A DNA stretch of 9,183 bases from an uncultured Anaerolineaceae bacterium. Its GTDB lineage: Bacteria > Chloroflexota > Anaerolineae > Anaerolineales > Anaerolineaceae. Positions 4,915 to 9,183 of this stretch are shown piece after piece. The notes under the pieces were generated by a model, which was not told where the DNA came from, made no database searches, and worked only from the letters and a program-made list of their open reading frames with translations. Location of the stretch: NCBI GenBank assembly GCA_937894825.1, contig CALCQT010000147.1, positions 1-9,183 of the forward strand, written 5' to 3'. The position numbers were made by a program, and so were the translations under genes. Within the stretch, counting starts at the first letter, position 1. Each line of letters begins with the position of its first letter.

Positions 4915-7260
4915 ATGAAACCAGAAGTTAAAAGGTTTACCACTGAAGTTGGTGGTAAAACCATCACGTTCGAAACCGGCAAATTGGCCGGACAAGCCGG
5001 CGGCGCCGTCACCATTCAATTGGGCGAATCCGTCGTTTTTTCCGCTGCCACCATGAGCGCGGAAACCAGAGAAGGACAGGATTTCTTTCCGCTGACCGTT
5101 GAATATGAAGAAAGAATGTATGCCGGCGGACGAATTCCCGGCTCATTCTTCCGGCGCGAAGGCCGCCCATCCGGCGAAATCGTGCTGACCAGCCGCCTGA
5201 TCGACCGGCCGCTGCGCCCGCTCTTCTCGCAGGATATGCGCAATGAAGTACAGGTCATTTTGTATAGCCTCTCGGCGGATTTTGATAATCCGCTGGATGT
5301 TCTGGCCATCAACGCGGCGTCAGCCTCCCTGATGATCTCCGATATCCCCTGGGCCGGCCCTGTCGGCGCTGTCCGTGTGGGACGGATCGACGGCAAATTC
5401 ATCATTAACCCCACTTATCCGCAGTTGGAAGAATCCGATCTGGATCTGCGCATCGCGGGAACCGCGGACGCCATTCTGATGGTAGAAGCCGGTGCGAATG
5501 AAGTGAGCGAAGAAGTCATGGTCGATGCACTCGCGTTTGGGCATCAGGCCATCCAGCCGCTGGTGGAAATCCAGCAAAAAATGGCAGACGAAATCGGGAA
5601 ACCGAAACGGGAGGTCCCACTTTTCGCAATCGACCCGTCCATCACAGACGCCGTATACGAAAAATGCAGCCTGGCAATGGAAAATCTGCTCGATTCTCCG
5701 CATACCAAAGCGGAACTGGCCGATGGATTGAAAGACCTCAAGGCCGACACCATTGAGTTTTTCGTTGGTGAAGAGAACGAAGATGAAGAAAAAGCCGCCG
5801 AATACGCGGAAGGATTTGAAGAAGTTTACAAAAAAATCGTCCGCAGCCGGATTTTGGACCAACACATTCGGCCGGACGGACGCGACCTGAACGAAATTCG
5901 CCCGATCTGGTGTGAGGTGGATGTGTTTCCGCGCGCGCACGGCACCGGTCTGTTCACCCGCGGTGAAACCCAAGTGCTGACCAACGCGACGCTCGGAACC
6001 CCGCGCGACGCGCAGGAGATCGACTCCCTGTCGCCGGTTGAAAACAAGCGCTATATGCACCATTACAATTTTCCGCCCTTTTCGACCGGCGAGACAAAAC
6101 GTCTCGGCGGCCAAAGCCGGCGCGAAATCGGGCATGGCGCGCTTGCGGAACGGGCGTTGCTACCCGTCATCCCCAGCGAAGAAGAATTTCCGTACACCAT
6201 CCGGCTGGTTTCCGAAGTGATGAGCTCAAACGGGTCCAGCTCTATGGCCTCTGTCTGCGGATCAACACTGGCGCTGATGGACACCGGTGTGCCGATCAAA
6301 GCCCCGGTCACCGGCGTGGCGATGGGTCTGATCAAAGAAGGCGATAATTTTGCCGTGCTGACCGACATCCAGGGTGCGGAAGATCACCTGGGCGATATGG
6401 ACTTCAAAGTCGCAGGAACCGAGCAGGGTATCACTGCGTTACAGATGGATATCAAAATCCGCGGTATCACCACTGAGATCATGCGGATCGCCCTGGCGCA
6501 GGCCAAGGACGCCCGCCATTTTATCCTGGGTAAAATCCTGGAAGTGATTCCCCGCCCGAACGCGGATCTGAAGACGCACGTGCCTCGGATCACCTCTGTA
6601 CAGATCCCGATCGACAAGATCGGCGCCATCATCGGCCCCGGCGGCAAAAACATCCGCTCGCTGCAGGAAAAGACCAACACCAAAATTGACATCGACGACA
6701 ACGGGCTGGTTTACATTTCCGCGTCCAATGCCGGCGATTCCGAAACCGCGCGCGACCAGATCCTTTCCATGATCGAGACCGCAACACTGGGCACGATCTA
6801 TACCGGTAAAGTGGTGCGGACCGCGGACTTCGGCGCATTTGTCGAAATTCTGCCCAACATTGACGGGATGGTTCATATCTCTCAATTGGATTCCGAACGG
6901 GTCAACAAAGTGGAAGATGTGGTCAACGTCGGTGACGAGTTGACCGTGATGGTGACCGGTATTGACGACAACGGCAAGATCCGTCTCTCCCGGCAGGCCG
7001 TACTGGAAGGCTGGACATTGGAAGAAGCGATTGCGGCCGATTCGAAGAAGCCGAGCGGCAACCGTGGCGGCGGCGATCGGGGTGGCAGCCGAGGCGGCGA
7101 TCGCGGTGGTAATCGCGGCGGCGGCGACCGGGGTGGCAGCCGAGGCGGTGGTGATCGCGGCGGCAGTCGCAGTGGTGGTGACCGTGGCGGTGGTGACCGT
7201 GGCGGCAGCCGGGGCGGCGACCGGGGTGACCGTGGACGAGGCGATTACTCCAAGCGCTGA
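4915..7260 (+). CDS. pnp: Polyribonucleotide nucleotidyltransferase (PNPase) with RGG-rich tail
   Basis: Phosphorolytic 3'-5' exoribonuclease that degrades mRNA using phosphate, releasing nucleoside diphosphates, and can add tails in reverse; it acts as a trimer, often with the degradosome. At 781 residues it is about 70 longer than E. coli PNPase because of its tail. Domains in order: first RNase PH-like domain (about 14-145) with FFRREGRPSGE, Arg80 and Arg81; helical linker (about 150-320); second RNase PH domain (about 325-545) with phosphate-binding NGSSSMASVCG (439-449) and Asp490, Asp496 and Lys498 in the DHLGDMDFK motif, matching the E. coli catalytic residues; KH domain with GPGG (574-577); S1 domain (about 626-694). 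Residues 717-776 form an Arg/Gly/Asp/Ser tail of RGG units. Start-site signals are a GGGA 7 nt before the ATG and a closer AGG. It follows rpsO and is closed by a strong terminator. Confidence 0.98.
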   Translation: MKPEVKRFTTEVGGKTITFETGKLAGQAGGAVTIQLGESVVFSAATMSAETREGQDFFPLTVEYEERMYAGGRIPGSFFRREGRPSGEIVLTSRLIDRPLRPLFSQDMRNEVQVILYSLSADFDNPLDVLAINAASASLMISDIPWAGPVGAVRVGRIDGKFIINPTYPQLEESDLDLRIAGTADAILMVEAGANEVSEEVMVDALAFGHQAIQPLVEIQQKMADEIGKPKREVPLFAIDPSITDAVYEKCSLAMENLLDSPHTKAELADGLKDLKADTIEFFVGEENEDEEKAAEYAEGFEEVYKKIVRSRILDQHIRPDGRDLNEIRPIWCEVDVFPRAHGTGLFTRGETQVLTNATLGTPRDAQEIDSLSPVENKRYMHHYNFPPFSTGETKRLGGQSRREIGHGALAERALLPVIPSEEEFPYTIRLVSEVMSSNGSSSMASVCGSTLALMDTGVPIKAPVTGVAMGLIKEGDNFAVLTDIQGAEDHLGDMDFKVAGTEQGITALQMDIKIRGITTEIMRIALAQAKDARHFILGKILEVIPRPNADLKTHVPRITSVQIPIDKIGAIIGPGGKNIRSLQEKTNTKIDIDDNGLVYISASNAGDSETARDQILSMIETATLGTIYTGKVVRTADFGAFVEILPNIDGMVHISQLDSERVNKVEDVVNVGDELTVMVTGIDDNGKIRLSRQAVLEGWTLEEAIAADSKKPSGNRGGGDRGGSRGGDRGGNRGGGDRGGSRGGGDRGGSRSGGDRGGGDRGGSRGGDRGDRGRGDYSKR
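7063..7242 (+). repeat. In-frame low-complexity repeat encoding the RGG tail of PNPase
   Basis: About 180 bp of degenerate tandem units, mostly CGTGGCGGC, GGTGACCGT and GGCAGC variants. They encode repeated RGGGDRGGS and RGGDRGGN/S blocks followed by GDYSKR. Synonymous codons vary between units (GGC/GGT/GGG, CGT/CGC/CGG/CGA), so the protein pattern looks conserved beyond recent DNA duplication. RGG boxes are known for low-specificity RNA binding. Unit number could vary between strains by slippage. Confidence 0.9.
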
Positions 7261-7291
7261 AGCGGCAAATTTCCGTAACGATTTGAAAATG

Positions 7292-7328
7292 AAAGAGGCA
7301 GGCCTATTGTGGACCTGCCTCTTTTTTT
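7292..7328 (+). terminator. Strong intrinsic terminator after pnp
   Basis: A perfect 11-bp stem, AAAGAGGCAGG (7292-7302) with its complement (7314-7324), can be extended by CC/GG across a bulged A. It runs into seven Ts (7322-7328). It lies about 30 nt after the pnp stop and ends the rpsO-pnp unit. The A-tract before the stem could let it work weakly in the other direction too. Confidence 0.93.
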
Positions 7329-7373
7329 ATTTCGATCAGAATATGATCGGATGTCAAAAATTCACTGAAACAC

Positions 7374-7636
7374 ATGTCATCTCGACTCCCGAAAGGGGCG
7401 CCCTTGGCGTCCCGTCGGGGTGGAGAGACCCTCAACTATAATCGCGGGTCTGGGTTTTTCCAGAGGAATGTATTGTGAAAACTTCTCACTTATTTGCATA
7501 TAATCTTCCTCTGAAGAATATCAGATCCATAGTGGATTCTGAGGGTCTCTCCACCTCGAAGACGCCCTTGGGTATCAACGGGACGCTAACACGTCCCGTT
7601 GATACCCAAGGGTGTCTTCGAGAGTCGAGATGACAT
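7374..7636. mobile_element. MITE-like element with cloverleaf inverted repeats (element 2)
   Basis: A 263-bp non-coding unit bounded by a perfect 15-bp terminal inverted repeat (ATGTCATCTCGACTC at 7374-7388, complement at 7622-7636). Inside are a left hairpin (7388-7419: CCCGA and GGGGCGCC pairing with GGCGTCCC and TCGGG), a perfect 16-bp inner inverted repeat (7419-7434 with 7540-7555), an apical CAGAGGAA/TTCCTCTG pair (7461-7468 with 7506-7513), and a right hairpin described separately. The parts abut almost without gaps, so one strand could fold as a four-armed cloverleaf. No transposase is encoded and no clear target duplication is visible. It fills the space between two converging genes and shares TGTCAT ends and GGGTGGAGA with the element at 3273-3433. 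Confidence 0.65.
7557..7620. repeat. 29-bp hairpin inside element 2
   Basis: Arms 7557-7585 and 7592-7620 are complementary over 29 bp with a single G-U-type mismatch and a 6-nt loop, CTAACA. The hairpin lies between the convergent pnp and acyl-CoA synthetase genes. It could help stop or stabilise transcripts arriving from the right, but it lacks a following T-tract and is not a standard terminator. Confidence 0.9.
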
Positions 7637-7677
7637 TATCTTTCGCTATAGAAAAAATTCTACACTTGACCCTGCAT

Positions 7678-9183
7678 TTATTCCCCTGAATTCAATAACT
7701 TCCGCAATTCCTTGCGCAAAATCTTGCCGGCGTTATTGCGCGGGATTTCAGACAACAGGATAAACAGCTTCGGGGTGGCATAAGGCGACAACCGGGTCGT
7801 CACTGCCACCCGCAGCCGGCTCTCCAGCTTCGAATCCATTTCAACACCCTCCCGTAAGACCACAAACGCGGCGACCTTTTCATAGAGCAGGTCATCCGGC
7901 GCCGCGGTAACGGCCACATCCGCGATTTCCGGTTGCTCCAGCAAAACACTCTCCACCTCGAACGGACCGACCAGATGACCGGAGGTATTAATGACGTCGT
8001 CATCCCGTCCGACAAAGCGGATATAGCCGTCCGCGTCGCAGCTGGCAAGATCACCGCTCTCATAAAATCCGGACTGGAATTTTTCTGCAAAGGCGGCACG
8101 CTGCCCAAAATAATCCATGAAGCAGGAATCCCAGCCTTCCTTCAGGCACAGGCGCCCGATCTCCATCGGAGCGGCTTCCTGATTACGCTTATTCAGAATG
8201 ACCACCTGCGCGTCATCCACCGCTTTCCCCATAAATCCGGGGCGAATTTTCATCCCCGACAAATTCGCAATTCGAATGGTACCGGCTTCCGTCTGGAACC
8301 AGGTATCATGAATCTCCCGTCCGAATGCTTCTTTTCCCCAGTCAAACACGGCCGGGTTCAGCGGTTCACCAATACTGAAAATCGTACGCAGCGCGCCGAA
8401 GTCAAATCCAGTAAAAAAATCGGCTGGTTCAGCCATCAGCGAACGCAATGCGGTCGGCGCAGTATACCAGACAGACACTTTCTGGTCCTGCAGAATCGGC
8501 ATCCAACGTTTAGCATGGTAAATTCCCGCATACTGGACCGACGCAATACCGCACAACAGCGGGCCCAGCACACCATAAACCGTCCCCGTGATCCAGGCCG
8601 GGTGCGCCGTACACCAATAGCGGTCTGCCGCGGTCACCTGCAGCACATCCCGCATACTGCGCACAATCGCGTCCGCGATGCGGTGCGAATGAAGGACCGC
8701 TTTGGGGAACCCGGTAGAGCCGGAGGTAAACACCATGAAAGCCGGATCATGCGGCTGTACCGAAATCGCACTAAAATCGTCCGAAGCCCGTTCCCGCTCC
8801 GCTTCGCCAAACACGACGGTTTTTTCCTCAACCGTGAGCGGAACAGGCAGCTCCCCGCACACCAGTATCTTTTTGAGTGTCGGAATTGTTCGCAGCAGCG
8901 AATGGAATTTCAGTCCGGACTGATCAATCACCAGAAAATCCGCTTTGCCGATTTTCAGCCGGGCAGTCAGCGCGTCAGCGCCAAAATTCGGGAAAAGGAC
9001 ACAAGGGACCGCGCCGCATTTCAATGCCCCAAGAAAAAAATACCAGATTTCCGCTGAAAATTGCAGAAAGATGAATACATGATCACCGGGATGGCAGCCC
9101 TGTGCCGAAAGATAGTTTGCCCGCCGGTTGCTTTCACTTTCAATTGTCCCGCGGGAGATTTCTGTGCTGCGAAGCGAGGAATC
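7678..9183 (-). CDS. AMP-forming acyl-CoA synthetase (AcsA-like), 5' end cut by window edge
   Basis: Adenylate-forming enzyme that activates a carboxylate, probably acetate or another short acyl group, with ATP and transfers it to CoA. The frame is open from the stop at 7678 to the window edge, giving 501 residues without the N-terminus. The visible start matches the family interior (SRGTIESESNRRANYL, then AEIWYFFLGALKCGAVP), so a TTG start at 9024 is not the true start. Motifs, in fragment numbering: P-loop FTSGSTGFPK (152-161); DTWFQTEAG (about 293-301), as in acetyl-CoA synthetases; ESGDLA (about 375-380); Arg393 before the DDDVINTSG hinge; GPFEVES; and NNAGKILRK with the presumed catalytic Lys487. 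QTEAG replaces the usual QTETG. The GPFEVES hinge is shared with AcsA-type and medium-chain enzymes, so substrate length is uncertain. It converges on pnp, with element 2 between. Confidence 0.93.
   Translation of the reverse strand, partial: DSSLRSTEISRGTIESESNRRANYLSAQGCHPGDHVFIFLQFSAEIWYFFLGALKCGAVPCVLFPNFGADALTARLKIGKADFLVIDQSGLKFHSLLRTIPTLKKILVCGELPVPLTVEEKTVVFGEAERERASDDFSAISVQPHDPAFMVFTSGSTGFPKAVLHSHRIADAIVRSMRDVLQVTAADRYWCTAHPAWITGTVYGVLGPLLCGIASVQYAGIYHAKRWMPILQDQKVSVWYTAPTALRSLMAEPADFFTGFDFGALRTIFSIGEPLNPAVFDWGKEAFGREIHDTWFQTEAGTIRIANLSGMKIRPGFMGKAVDDAQVVILNKRNQEAAPMEIGRLCLKEGWDSCFMDYFGQRAAFAEKFQSGFYESGDLASCDADGYIRFVGRDDDVINTSGHLVGPFEVESVLLEQPEIADVAVTAAPDDLLYEKVAAFVVLREGVEMDSKLESRLRVAVTTRLSPYATPKLFILLSEIPRNNAGKILRKELRKLLNSGE

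Noticed and set aside
5320..6135. 271-codon minus-strand frame, with other antisense frames in the pnp region
   Set aside because: Antisense to the conserved PNPase domains; it looks like a by-product of codon bias.
7063..7242. Tandem repeat considered as a CRISPR-like array
   Set aside because: The units are contiguous, in frame with pnp and encode RGG blocks; there are no spacers.
6962..7441. 159-codon plus-strand frame overlapping the pnp 3' end
   Set aside because: An Ala/Val-rich shifted reading of the RGG repeat that continues through the terminator into element 2.
7437..7504. TATAAT boxes at 7437-7442 and 7499-7504 inside element 2
   Set aside because: Neither has a -35 match at proper spacing and no gene follows on the plus strand.
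7933..9057. 374-codon plus-strand frame
   Set aside because: Antisense to the acyl-CoA synthetase with its complete set of adenylation motifs; no recognisable protein features.

Overview
The window looks like a chromosomal piece of a bacterium with roughly balanced base composition, probably a member of Chloroflexota (Anaerolineae-like). That placement is an inference. It rests on an archaeal/eukaryotic-type prolyl-tRNA synthetase with a C-terminal zinc domain, an arginine/glycine-rich tail on PNPase, a small proS-linked protein of a type I associate with that phylum, and short palindromic repeats scattered between genes. No 16S rRNA or other decisive marker is present. Most of the content is housekeeping; I see no phage, CRISPR, toxin-antitoxin or secondary-metabolite system.

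Layout: (1) 1-1082, minus strand: a patatin-like phospholipase whose 3' end runs off the left edge. (2) 1083-1486: a divergent intergenic region with no gene. (3) 1487-3180, plus strand: a 70-residue uncharacterised protein followed 44 bp later by proS. (4) 3181-3479: no gene, but a perfect 23-bp hairpin and a MITE-like element with imperfect terminal inverted repeats. (5) 3480-4292: an alpha-helical, possibly HEAT/AlkD-like, protein of unknown function. (6) 4316-7328: the classic rpsO-pnp pair. It has an extended -10 promoter, a candidate S15-binding leader hairpin, a terminator between the genes, a structured pnp leader, and a strong terminator after pnp. (7) 7374-7636: a second MITE-like element with a cloverleaf of nested inverted repeats. 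(8) 7678-9183, minus strand: an AcsA-like acyl-CoA synthetase whose 5' end runs off the right edge.

Functionally the centre of the window is translation and RNA turnover: ProRS charges tRNA-Pro, S15 nucleates assembly of the 30S platform, and PNPase degrades RNA and is known in other bacteria to autoregulate through its own leader. The flanking genes deal with lipid or acyl-group metabolism and need not be connected to it. The parts most worth a second look are non-coding: the rpsO leader hairpin carrying the G-U/G-C signature that S15 recognises in 16S rRNA, and the two repeat elements that share terminal and internal sequence. The RGG-rich PNPase tail and the small proS-linked protein are the protein-level points of interest.
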